Positions 20,007-30,373 of a DNA stretch of 64,000 nt are shown in pieces; positions within the stretch are counted from its first letter, which is position 1; every line of letters starts with the position of its first letter. A program made the translations under genes and the position numbers. The DNA comes from Desulfomicrobium escambiense DSM 10707 (GTDB taxonomy: Bacteria; Desulfobacterota; Desulfovibrionia; Desulfovibrionales; Desulfomicrobiaceae). The DNA is taken from positions 35,978 through 99,977 of the forward strand of contig NZ_AUAR01000016.1 in the NCBI RefSeq assembly GCF_000428825.1, given 5' to 3'. Below the pieces are notes generated by a model. That model saw only the letters and a program-made list of their open reading frames with translations. It searched no databases and was not told where the DNA came from.

Positions 20007-21046
20007 TCCGCATTTCAGGCCTGTGTCTGCGCCTGGCTGGTTTCAGCCTCAAGGACGTGACCTTCGGGGTCGGCGCGGGGGAATTTTTCGCCCTCATGGG
20101 TCCCACGGGATCGGGCAAGACCTTGGTGCTGGAGTCCGTGGCAGGGCTTGCGGAGTATCAGTCCGGCAGCATCCATGTGGCGGGGCAGGACGTCAGTCTC
20201 CTTCCCCCCGAGCGGCGCAGGGTCAGTCTGGTGTACCAGGACCATTCGCTTTTCCCGCACATGACGGTGCTCGAGAACGTGACTTATGGGCAGCGCTATC
20301 ACGGCATCCCCGCCGCGGAAGGCCGGGTCGAGGCTCTGGACCTTCTGGAGCGTCTGGGCCTGTCCAGGCTGGCCTCGCGTTCTCCGGCGCACCTGAGCGG
20401 CGGGGAGAGGCAGCGCGTGGCCCTGGCCCGGGCCCTGGCCTGCCGGCCCGATGTGGTGCTGCTGGACGAGCCCCTGTCTTCCCTGGACCCGCAGTTCCGC
20501 GACGGCCTGCGGTCCGAGCTCAAGGCGCTGCACCGCCGGTCGGGACTGACCTTTCTGATGGTCACGCACGACTTTGTGGACGCCCTGACCTTGGCCGACC
20601 GGGCCGCGGTCATCCGCGACGGGCGTCTGGAACAGGTCGGGACCGTCGGCGAAGTCTTCCGTAAGCCGGCCACATCCTTCGTGGCCTCCTTCGTGGGCAT
20701 GCGCAACATATTCCCCCTGGATGTCGACGGCGTCTGCCGCCTTGGCGGGGAAACGTCTTTCGCGGTATGCGGCGCAGGCCTCACGGGCAGCGTGGCCTTG
20801 CGGCCCGAGGATGTCTTCGTGTCCCCGGGCGGGACGTTCCCAGCGGACTGGGTCAGCCTGCAGGGCAGCCTCGCGGCCGTTCGCCACGAGGGATTTTCCT
20901 GGTTCGCCGAGGTGTCCTGCGGTCAGGCCCGTTTCACCGCCGCCCTGGACCGGCAGTTCCTGGCCGACGGCCCTCCGGAACTGGGGACCCCGGTCAGCCT
21001 GGGCTTCGCCCCGGACCGTCTGCATGTGATCCCGGAAGAGTCCTGA
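20003..21046 (+). CDS. wtpC: Tungstate/molybdate ABC transporter, ATP-binding protein (WtpC/ModC-like)
   Basis: This 347-aa protein has an ABC domain followed by a regulatory C-terminal domain. Walker A is GPTGSGKT, the Q-loop is in LVYQDHSLFPHM, the signature is LSGGERQRVALARAL, Walker B is VVLLDEPLSSLD, and the H-loop is VTHDF. From about residue 235 a TOBE-like beta domain carries the phrases VALRPEDVFVS and LGFAPDRLHVIPEE, usual in oxyanion importers and sometimes the site of trans-inhibition by the metal. ATG overlaps the permease stop by ATGA. Confidence 0.9.
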   Translation: MIRISGLCLRLAGFSLKDVTFGVGAGEFFALMGPTGSGKTLVLESVAGLAEYQSGSIHVAGQDVSLLPPERRRVSLVYQDHSLFPHMTVLENVTYGQRYHGIPAAEGRVEALDLLERLGLSRLASRSPAHLSGGERQRVALARALACRPDVVLLDEPLSSLDPQFRDGLRSELKALHRRSGLTFLMVTHDFVDALTLADRAAVIRDGRLEQVGTVGEVFRKPATSFVASFVGMRNIFPLDVDGVCRLGGETSFAVCGAGLTGSVALRPEDVFVSPGGTFPADWVSLQGSLAAVRHEGFSWFAEVSCGQARFTAALDRQFLADGPPELGTPVSLGFAPDRLHVIPEES

Positions 21047-21129
21047 GACGCGCTTGCAGACTGCCTCCCTGAGCGCCTATATGACCGGGACCGCCACTTC
21101 CCCCATATCTTTCCCCAAGGAGGCCTTCC

Positions 21130-21582
21130 ATGTCCGGCACCCCTATCCAGCACCAGTACCCCGACGATCTCAGCCACTGTTACGGCTGCGGCAAAAACAA
21201 CGAGCACGGCCTGCATATCGAGTCCCGCTGGGACGGTGAGCAGGGGATCGCGCGCTTCACGCCCCGGCCCGAGCACATCGCCCTGCCTGGCTACGTCTAC
21301 GGCGGGCTCCTGGCCTCGCTGGTGGACTGTCACGGAGTGGCCACGGCGGCCGCGGCCGCGGCCGGAGACGGCGAGGGACCGCAACGCTACGTCACGGCCT
21401 CGCTTCATGTGGATTTTCTGCGGCCCACGCCCTTGGGCCCGGAACTGACGCTGCTGGCCCGGTTCGTCGAGCGGCGGGGCAGGAAGGTCGTCGTGGAGGT
21501 GGAGATTCTGGCCCTGGACGAGCTGCGCGCCAGGGGACAGGTGGTCGCCGCGCCCATGCCCAGCACCATGGCCCCGGAGTGA
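21130..21582 (+). CDS. Hotdog-fold acyl-CoA thioesterase (PaaI/4HBT type)
   Basis: This 150-aa protein starts with the conserved N-terminal HCYGCGKNNEHGLHI, followed by the hotdog core: PGYVYGGLLASLVDCHGVATAA on the central helix and ASLHVDFLRPTPLGPELTL on the strands. The GG-LA--D pattern and the Cys-x2-Cys opening are typical of one widespread PaaI-like thioesterase branch that hydrolyses small acyl-CoA esters. AAGGAGG precedes the ATG. It is convergent with the hybrid histidine kinase. A weak palindrome CCCGTGCACGGG plus GTTTTC at 21613-21630 may terminate it. Confidence 0.85.
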   Translation: MSGTPIQHQYPDDLSHCYGCGKNNEHGLHIESRWDGEQGIARFTPRPEHIALPGYVYGGLLASLVDCHGVATAAAAAAGDGEGPQRYVTASLHVDFLRPTPLGPELTLLARFVERRGRKVVVEVEILALDELRARGQVVAAPMPSTMAPE

Positions 21583-21628
21583 TGTCCCCTCTGCGGGCTT
21601 CAGCCGCGAAGACCCGTGCACGGGGTTT

Positions 21629-24481
<2,853 letters not shown>

Positions 24482-24602
24482 GGTGCATCCTGTCCGGGGT
24501 TGAGAATGCGGCGCGAATTCGGGGTATGCGAGAGCAATTGCATCTTTTGCCCGTGATGACAACCAGGGACGCGCAATTCGACCGCTTCCGCAAGGGCGGT
24601 CA

Positions 24603-26003
24603 TCACCGCCCCACGCCCCGTTCCTTGAGCAATGCGTAGAGCCGCGGCCGGGACAGGCCGGACAGCCGGCAGGCGACGGCGATCTGGCCCTTGCTGATGA
24701 GCATGAGGTTCTTGAGATACCACGTCTCCAGCTCGGCCAGGTGCTTTTCGCGGTAGGTGCGCAGGTCGGGGAAGTCGTCCGGGCTGGTCATGGGCGGGGT
24801 TCTCTCCTCCAGAGGCGGGAGGTCGGCGACCTGCAGCCGGGCGACGCTGGCGCGGATGTTCCGCGACAGGTGCTGGGGGTAGAGGATGGGTTCGCTGCCT
24901 GCTCGCAGCACGGCCTGGTCGATGGCGTTGGACAATTCGCGAATGTTGCCCGGCCATGTGTACTGCATGAGGGTGTCCAGGAAATCCGGGGACGAACCCT
25001 TGTTGTCGATGCCCTGGCGCTGGCAGGCACGGCGGATGAAGTGGCAGACGAGGTCGTTCATGTCGTCCAGCAGGTCGCGCAGGGGGGAGAGCTCCAGACG
25101 GATGCCGCGCAGCCGGTAGTAGAGGTCGCGGCGGAACGTCTCGGAGCGGACCATGGCTTCCAAATCGCGGTTGGTGGCTGCGACCAGCCTGAAATTGCTG
25201 GTCACCTCCTGCGCTCCGCCTACGGGCCGGAAGCTGCGGCCTTCGAGCACGCGCAGGAAGACCTTCTGCACCGAAAGGGGCAGTTCGCCGACCTCGTCGA
25301 GGAACAAGGTGCCGCCGTCCGCCTGCCTGATCAGGCCCACGGAGCGGCTTTCGGCGCTGGTGAAGGCGCCGCGCTCATGGCCGAAGAGCATGCTCTCCAC
25401 CAGCGTGTCGGGCAGCGCGGCGCAGTCGACGACGACGAAGGGCTTCCCTGCCCGGCCGCTGTTGGCGTGGATGGCCCGGGCGAAGAGCTCCTTGCCCGTG
25501 CCCGTCTCGCCGGTGATGAGCACGCTGACGTCCGAGGCCGCGGCTTCGGCCACGATGTCCAGGCAGGAGTTTAGAAGCCGGCTGTTGCCGATGATGCCCT
25601 CCCGGCGCAGGGAGACAGGGGCGCTCTTGGCCGGCCGTTCGCGGTGGTACTCCAGGGCCCGCTCCACGAGGACCATGAGGCGCGGCATGTTGACGGGCTT
25701 GGGCATGAAGTTCCACGCGCCGCCGCGGATGGCGGCTTCGGCGGCGTCCGGGTCGCGGCTGCTGGACAGGACGATGATCTCCGGGCGCGACGGAATCTCG
25801 CGCAGCGTGGACAGGTACTCCAGGGTGTTCCTGTCCCCGGATTCCTCGCCCAGCAGGACCAGCCGGAAATCACCCACATGGAGCATGGCCAACCCTTTGG
25901 AAAGGTTTACGCTGTAGGCGGCGTGCAGGCTCCGTTTGGAGAGTTCGGTCATCAGATCCTGGCCCAGATCCCTGTCCGCGTCGATGATGAGGATGTTGTT
26001 CAT
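24603..26003 (-). CDS. Sigma54-dependent regulator with degenerate receiver (NtrC-like)
   Basis: This 466-aa enhancer-binding protein has a receiver (1-120), an AAA+ domain (135-375) and a Fis-type HTH at the C-terminus (GQIAVACRLSGLSRPRLYALLKE). Walker A is GETGTGKE (165-172), the sigma54-contact loop is GAFTSA (212-217), a variant of GAFTGA, and Walker B is GGTLFLDE. In the receiver Asp8 and Lys102 are kept, but the phospho-acceptor Asp is replaced by Gly52 (RLVLLGEESGD). It therefore probably works without phosphorylation or with another signal. It is upstream of the hybrid kinase and divergent from the Hdr operon, a natural candidate target. Confidence 0.88.
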   Translation of the reverse strand: MNNILIIDADRDLGQDLMTELSKRSLHAAYSVNLSKGLAMLHVGDFRLVLLGEESGDRNTLEYLSTLREIPSRPEIIVLSSSRDPDAAEAAIRGGAWNFMPKPVNMPRLMVLVERALEYHRERPAKSAPVSLRREGIIGNSRLLNSCLDIVAEAAASDVSVLITGETGTGKELFARAIHANSGRAGKPFVVVDCAALPDTLVESMLFGHERGAFTSAESRSVGLIRQADGGTLFLDEVGELPLSVQKVFLRVLEGRSFRPVGGAQEVTSNFRLVAATNRDLEAMVRSETFRRDLYYRLRGIRLELSPLRDLLDDMNDLVCHFIRRACQRQGIDNKGSSPDFLDTLMQYTWPGNIRELSNAIDQAVLRAGSEPILYPQHLSRNIRASVARLQVADLPPLEERTPPMTSPDDFPDLRTYREKHLAELETWYLKNLMLISKGQIAVACRLSGLSRPRLYALLKERGVGR

Positions 26004-26451
26004 GGGCTGTTCCTGTCGGTTTGTCTTGCGAGGCGAGACGGTTGTCTCGTCCCGGTTTGCCCTTTCAAGGTGAGGATGACGGATTGCCTGTTGGCGTGGA
26101 TAGACTTGTAGGACGATATGACTCTCTCATACATGTGTCGTGTGTCTCGTCAAGCAAGACATTTATTTTTCTTCGAGATGAACGATACGCGTCACTCTCC
26201 ATGTCTTCTCCTGTTTTGAATCAGATATTTCTATCTATCATGGCTTGCTGAAATACTAAAATGAATTTGGCATGTTTTATGACATAGGGACGACGTGAGA
26301 GAACAGCGGCGTAGTGGAAAAGAGTTCTTTAACAGACATATATGGTTAAGATGACATAGCAATGGCGTGGGTCAGGAAAGGTGAATGCGTTTTCCTTTCC
26401 GGGTGAGCGGTCCGTGACCCCGGGGTCGGCTGGACCCCCTGACGGGAGGAA
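26004..26451. other. Divergent intergenic region between the sigma54 regulator and the Hdr operon
   Basis: This 448-base, relatively A+T-rich gap must hold promoters for both directions. A hairpin CGAGAC-GGTT-GTCTCG lies at 26034-26049, and another GTCTCGTC lies exactly 100 bases on, at 26144, followed by AAGCAAGAC. A 12-bp palindrome GACCCCGGGGTC is at 26416-26427, just before the first gene of the plus-strand operon. The best GG-N10-GC match to a sigma54 core is at 26375-26388, but its -24 half is poor. I see no convincing small gene here. Confidence 0.5.
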
Positions 26452-26727
26452 ATGAGGATGAAACGCAAGTGGGACGCAAGGACCAAGGCGCGGATCGTGC
26501 TCCAAGGACTCATGGGCGGCTGCGTGAACGAAATCTGCCGCTCCCATGAGCTGCGGCCGGGGTTGTACTACAAGTGGCGCAACCATTTTTTGGATAACTG
26601 CCACATCGTGTTCGAGGAGCAGCCGCGTCCGCCGAGCCAGTCGGATCTTGCCGTGGAGAACGAGAAACTCAAGCGGCTGGTGGGCGAGTTGACCCTGGAA
26701 CTGAACAACGGCGGAAGCCACAGGTGA
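26452..26727 (+). CDS. IS3-OrfA-like helix-turn-helix protein (Transposase_8 type), stand-alone
   Basis: This protein of about 91 aa has the shape of an IS3-family OrfA. A basic HTH start (KRKWDARTKARIVLQGLMGGCVNEICRSHELRPGLYYKWRNHFL) is followed by a leucine-type coiled coil (LAVENEKLKRLVGELTLEL). No OrfB integrase follows and I see no terminal inverted repeats, so it is not an intact insertion sequence. It has a good GGGAGG site (ATG at 26452, or better spaced at 26458) and sits 21 bases ahead of hdrA in the same direction. It may be a remnant or a domesticated DNA-binding protein regulating the operon. Confidence 0.7.
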   Translation: MRMKRKWDARTKARIVLQGLMGGCVNEICRSHELRPGLYYKWRNHFLDNCHIVFEEQPRPPSQSDLAVENEKLKRLVGELTLELNNGGSHR

Positions 26728-26748
26728 TCGCGGGACAAGGGGGATGAC

Positions 26749-28758
26749 ATGGCCAGAAAGATCGGAGTGTACGTCTGTCATTGCGGGTCGAACATCGCGG
26801 GCCGGGTCGATTGTCCGGAGGTGGCCCGGTTCGCCGGGGGCCTGAAGAACGTGGCCGTCGCGCGCGACTACCAGTTCATGTGTTCTGACCCCGGGCAGGA
26901 CATGATCATCCGGGATATCCGCGAGCACGGGCTGGACCGGGTGGTGGTCGCCTCCTGTTCGCCCCGCCTGCATGAAAAGACATTTCAGAAGGCCTGCGCC
27001 CGGGCCGGCCTCAACCCCTACCTCATGCAGCACTGCTGCATCCGTGAGCACTGCTCCTGGGTGACCCCCGACAAGGGCGAGGCCACCCTAAAGGCCAAGC
27101 ACATCGTCGAGGCAGCGGTCCTTCGCGTCGGGCGGCACCAGGAGCTGCACTCCCGCGAGGTCGAGGTCCTGCCCGACGTCATGGTCGTGGGCGCGGGCAT
27201 TGCCGGCATCCAGGCGGCCCTCGACATCGCCAAGTCCGGGCACCGCGTCATCCTGGTCGAGAAATCACCCTCCATCGGCGGCCACATGGCCCAGTTCGAC
27301 AAGACCTTCCCGACCCTGGACTGCGCCGCCTGCATCTCCACGCCGAAGATGGTCGCCGTGGCCCAGGAGCCGAACATCGAGCTGCTGACCTGGACCGAGG
27401 TCGAGGACGTCTCGGGCTTCGTCGGCAACTACACCGTCACCGTCCGCCGCAAGGCCCGCTACGTCCACGAGGACATCTGCACGGGCTGCGGCGCCTGTCT
27501 CGAAAAGTGCCCGACCAAGGTCGTCAGCGAGTTCGAGGAGGGCCTGAGCCACCGCCGGGCCATCTACCGCAATTCACCCCAGGCCGTGCCGAGCACGCCC
27601 GTCATCGACCGGGACCACTGCAAGATGCTCACCAAGGGCAAGTGCGGCGCGTGCCAGAAGACCTGCCCCACGGGCGCCATCGACTTCACCATGCAGGACC
27701 GCCGGGAGGTCTACCACGTCGGCAGCGTGGTCCTGGCCACGGGCTACGACACCATGGACCCGACCCCCATGCGCGAGTACGGCTTCGGGCGTTTCCCCGA
27801 GGTCTACACGGCCCTGCAGTTCGAGCGCCTGAACAACGCCGTGGGCCCCACCGGCGGCAAGATTCTGATGAAGAACGGCGAGTTGCCCAAGAGCGTGGCC
27901 ATCATCCACTGCGTCGGCAGCCGCGACAGGAACTACCACGAGTACTGCTCCCGGACCTGCTGCATGTACGCCCTCAAATACGACCACCTCATCAAGGATA
28001 AGGTCGGGCATGGGTGTGAAGTCTATAACTTCTACATCGACATGCGCTGTTTCGGCAAAGGGTATGAAGAATTCTATCGTCGCGTGCAGGAGGAGGGCGT
28101 GACCTTCGTGCGCGGCAGACCGTCGGAGGTGGTCCAGGAGAACGGCCGCCTCGTGGTCGTGGGCGAGGACACCCTGCTCGGCAGCCACGTGCGCGTGCCC
28201 GTGGACATGGTGGTGCTGTGCACGGCCATGGAGGCCCGTCCCGACAGCACGGACGTGGCCCGCATCTTCGGCATCGCCCAGGGGCGCGACGGGTTCTTCC
28301 TGGAAGAGCACCCCAAGCTTGGCCCCGTGTCCACTGCTTCGGACGGCATCTATCTGGCCGGGACCTGCCAGGGGCCCAAGGACATTCCCGACGCCGTGGC
28401 CCACGCGGCAGGCGGCGCGGCCCAGGCCCTGGCCCTGGCCGCGCGCGGGGTGGTGTCCATCTCCCCGACCACTTCGTGGATCAACCCCGACATCTGCGTC
28501 GGCTGCAAGGTCTGCATCGGCCTGTGCCCATACTCGGCCATCGAGTTCGACGAGCGGCGGCACATCGCCGTCATCAACGAGGCCATGTGCAAGGGCTGCG
28601 GCAGCTGCGCCGGGTACTGCCCGAGCGGGGCGGCCCAGGTGAAGCACTTCCGCCAGACCCAGGTTTTCAACGAAATCGACGGAATGCTCGACCCGCTGCC
28701 GGACCTGCTGATGCCGGCCGCGGACGTCTCCGCAACCACGACCCATGCCCCGGCGTGA
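26749..28758 (+). CDS. hdrA: HdrA-like FAD/iron-sulfur electron-bifurcation subunit
   Basis: This 669-aa protein follows the HdrA plan: an N-terminal thioredoxin-reductase-like Cys region (VCHCGSN, VVASCSPRLHEKTF), FAD-binding GAGIAG at 148-153 with VEKSPSIGGHM, the HdrA-specific Cys pair in LDCAACI (192, 195), an inserted ferredoxin (CTGCGACLEKCPTK, then KCGACQKTCPTGAI), a second Rossmann part, and two C-terminal [4Fe-4S] motifs (CVGCKVCIGLCP, CKGCGSCAGYCP). HdrA carries the bifurcating flavin linking a low-potential ferredoxin-type acceptor and a disulfide or other high-potential acceptor. In this operon its partners are MvhD, the FrhB-like protein and the HdrBC proteins. The physiological acceptor is unknown. 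Confidence 0.92.
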   Translation: MARKIGVYVCHCGSNIAGRVDCPEVARFAGGLKNVAVARDYQFMCSDPGQDMIIRDIREHGLDRVVVASCSPRLHEKTFQKACARAGLNPYLMQHCCIREHCSWVTPDKGEATLKAKHIVEAAVLRVGRHQELHSREVEVLPDVMVVGAGIAGIQAALDIAKSGHRVILVEKSPSIGGHMAQFDKTFPTLDCAACISTPKMVAVAQEPNIELLTWTEVEDVSGFVGNYTVTVRRKARYVHEDICTGCGACLEKCPTKVVSEFEEGLSHRRAIYRNSPQAVPSTPVIDRDHCKMLTKGKCGACQKTCPTGAIDFTMQDRREVYHVGSVVLATGYDTMDPTPMREYGFGRFPEVYTALQFERLNNAVGPTGGKILMKNGELPKSVAIIHCVGSRDRNYHEYCSRTCCMYALKYDHLIKDKVGHGCEVYNFYIDMRCFGKGYEEFYRRVQEEGVTFVRGRPSEVVQENGRLVVVGEDTLLGSHVRVPVDMVVLCTAMEARPDSTDVARIFGIAQGRDGFFLEEHPKLGPVSTASDGIYLAGTCQGPKDIPDAVAHAAGGAAQALALAARGVVSISPTTSWINPDICVGCKVCIGLCPYSAIEFDERRHIAVINEAMCKGCGSCAGYCPSGAAQVKHFRQTQVFNEIDGMLDPLPDLLMPAADVSATTTHAPA

Positions 28759-28768
28759 GGAGGATCGC

Positions 28769-29194
28769 ATGAACCAGGATTTTGAGCCCGCCATTCTGGC
28801 CTTTGTCTGCAACTGGTGCACCTACACGGCCGCCGACCTGGCCGGGACCTCGCGCATGAGCCAGCAGCCCAACGTGCGGCTGGTGCGCATGATGTGCACG
28901 GGCATGGTCGACCCCAAGTACGTCATCAAGTCGCTGCTCTCGGGGGCCGACGGGGTGCTCATCAGCGGATGCCACCCCGGCGACTGCCACTACCAGAACG
29001 GCAACTACAAGGCCCGCCGCAGGGTCAGGCTCTTGAACGAGATCCTGTCCCAGTTCGGCATAGACCGCCGCCGCGTGCGCCTGACCTGGGTCGGGGCCAG
29101 CGAGGGGCAGGAGTTCGCCGCCACCGTGAACAATTTCATCAACGACCTTCGGGAACTCGGGCCGCTCGACACGCGCGGACTGGCCGCCCTGTAG
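28769..29194 (+). CDS. mvhD: MvhD-like hydrogenase/Hdr electron-transfer iron-sulfur protein
   Basis: This 141-aa protein keeps the MvhD cysteines: Cys14 and Cys17 in FVCNWCTY, Cys43 in RMMCTGMVDP, and Cys68 and Cys73 in SGCHPGDCHY, which bind a [2Fe-2S] cluster. MvhD passes electrons between an oxidoreductase module (hydrogenase, formate dehydrogenase or FrhB-like) and HdrA. GAGGAGG precedes ATG at 28769, ten bases after hdrA. No hydrogenase large or small subunit is present, so the electron donor is probably the FrhB-like protein encoded next or an external enzyme. Confidence 0.93.
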   Translation: MNQDFEPAILAFVCNWCTYTAADLAGTSRMSQQPNVRLVRMMCTGMVDPKYVIKSLLSGADGVLISGCHPGDCHYQNGNYKARRRVRLLNEILSQFGIDRRRVRLTWVGASEGQEFAATVNNFINDLRELGPLDTRGLAAL

Positions 29195-29214
29195 CGGGAT
29201 GAGGAGGACACATC

Positions 29215-30357
29215 ATGGCCACCACGGCAAAGATACAGATTGACGGTCAGGGGCCGGTCGTCGCCCTGCAGGGATTTTTCAGACGCTTGCTGGAGGACGA
29301 ATCCCTCTCGGGCGTGATGCTGCCGGTCCATCTCTTCAAGCACGGCATGCCCATGCCGACCCTGGTCACCAAGCCCGAGCAGCTCGACCGGGCCGACCCG
29401 CTGGCGCCGGCCTTTCCCATGAACAGCGCCAAGCTCGTCTCGCGCCTGACCAGAGGGACGACGGGCGAGCGCATCGCCGTGGTCATGCGGCCGTGCGAGA
29501 TCAGGGCCTTCATCGAGCTGGTCAAGCTCAACCAGGGCTCCCTGGAGGAGGTCATCCTGATCGGCATGGACTGCCCCGGCGCCTTCGACAACGCCCATTA
29601 CAAGAGCTTCCTGGGCGAGGCCGACGGACCGGCCGCCACGGTCGAGTTCCACAAGTCCCTCGGCAACGGCGGCCTGCGCGACGGGCTGGAGCTGGCTCCG
29701 GCCTGCAAGGTCTGCGAATACCCGTCGCCTCACGGCGCGGACATGGTCATCGGCCTGCACGGCGTCGATCTGGGCCAGACCATCCCGGTCATGGCCACCA
29801 GCGCCCGCGGCGAGGCCCTGCTTGGGGCCATGGGGCTGCCCGCGGCAGAGCCCGACGACCGGCGCGAAAAGGCCCTGGCCGCCCTGACCGCGGCCCGCAT
29901 CCAGGCCCGCGACGCCATGATGGCGCAGGTCAGCGGTCGCACGGCCACGCTCGAACAGCTGGCCGAGTACCTCTCGGGCTGCGTCAACTGCTACAACTGC
30001 CGAGTGGCCTGCCCGGTCTGCTACTGCAAGGAGTGCGTCTTCAATACCGACGTCTTCGAGCACAAGCCCTGGCAGTATCTGGGCTGGGCCAAGCGCAAGG
30101 GGAGCCTGAAGCTCCCTACGGACACGGTCTTCTACCACCTGACGCGCATGGCGCACATGAGCACTGCCTGCATCGGCTGCGGCCAGTGCTCCAACGCCTG
30201 CCCCAACGGGGTGGAGGTGGTGGAGCTCTTCCGCACGGTGGCCGCGCGCACCCAGGCTGGCTTCGACTACCTGCCGGGTCTGAGCCTGGACCAGGCTCCG
30301 CCGCTCACGGTGTTCAAGGAAGACGAATTTCAGGACACGGTCTCGCACCTGGCTTGA
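29215..30357 (+). CDS. FrhB/FdhB-like flavin and iron-sulfur oxidoreductase subunit
   Basis: This 380-aa protein belongs to the coenzyme F420 hydrogenase/dehydrogenase beta-subunit family. It has an N-terminal FrhB-type half (SAKLVSRLTRGTTGERIAVVMRPCEIRAFIEL, ILIGMDCPGAFD), an internal Cys cluster (SGCVNCYNCRVACPVCYCKEC), and a late [4Fe-4S] motif (CIGCGQCSNACPNGVE). Family members carry FAD and clusters and oxidise F420H2 or accept electrons from formate dehydrogenase. Sulfate reducers are not known for F420, so here it may use another donor. It lies between mvhD and the tandem hdrA and likely docks on MvhD. Confidence 0.85.
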   Translation: MATTAKIQIDGQGPVVALQGFFRRLLEDESLSGVMLPVHLFKHGMPMPTLVTKPEQLDRADPLAPAFPMNSAKLVSRLTRGTTGERIAVVMRPCEIRAFIELVKLNQGSLEEVILIGMDCPGAFDNAHYKSFLGEADGPAATVEFHKSLGNGGLRDGLELAPACKVCEYPSPHGADMVIGLHGVDLGQTIPVMATSARGEALLGAMGLPAAEPDDRREKALAALTAARIQARDAMMAQVSGRTATLEQLAEYLSGCVNCYNCRVACPVCYCKECVFNTDVFEHKPWQYLGWAKRKGSLKLPTDTVFYHLTRMAHMSTACIGCGQCSNACPNGVEVVELFRTVAARTQAGFDYLPGLSLDQAPPLTVFKEDEFQDTVSHLA

Positions 30358-30373
30358 GCCTGAGGAGGACGCA

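Noticed and set aside
26264..26390. Sigma54 promoter for the Hdr operon (TGGCATG at 26268, GG-N10-GC at 26375-26388).
   Set aside because: The first lacks GC at -12 and the second has a poor -24 element. Neither meets the consensus well enough to list as a site.
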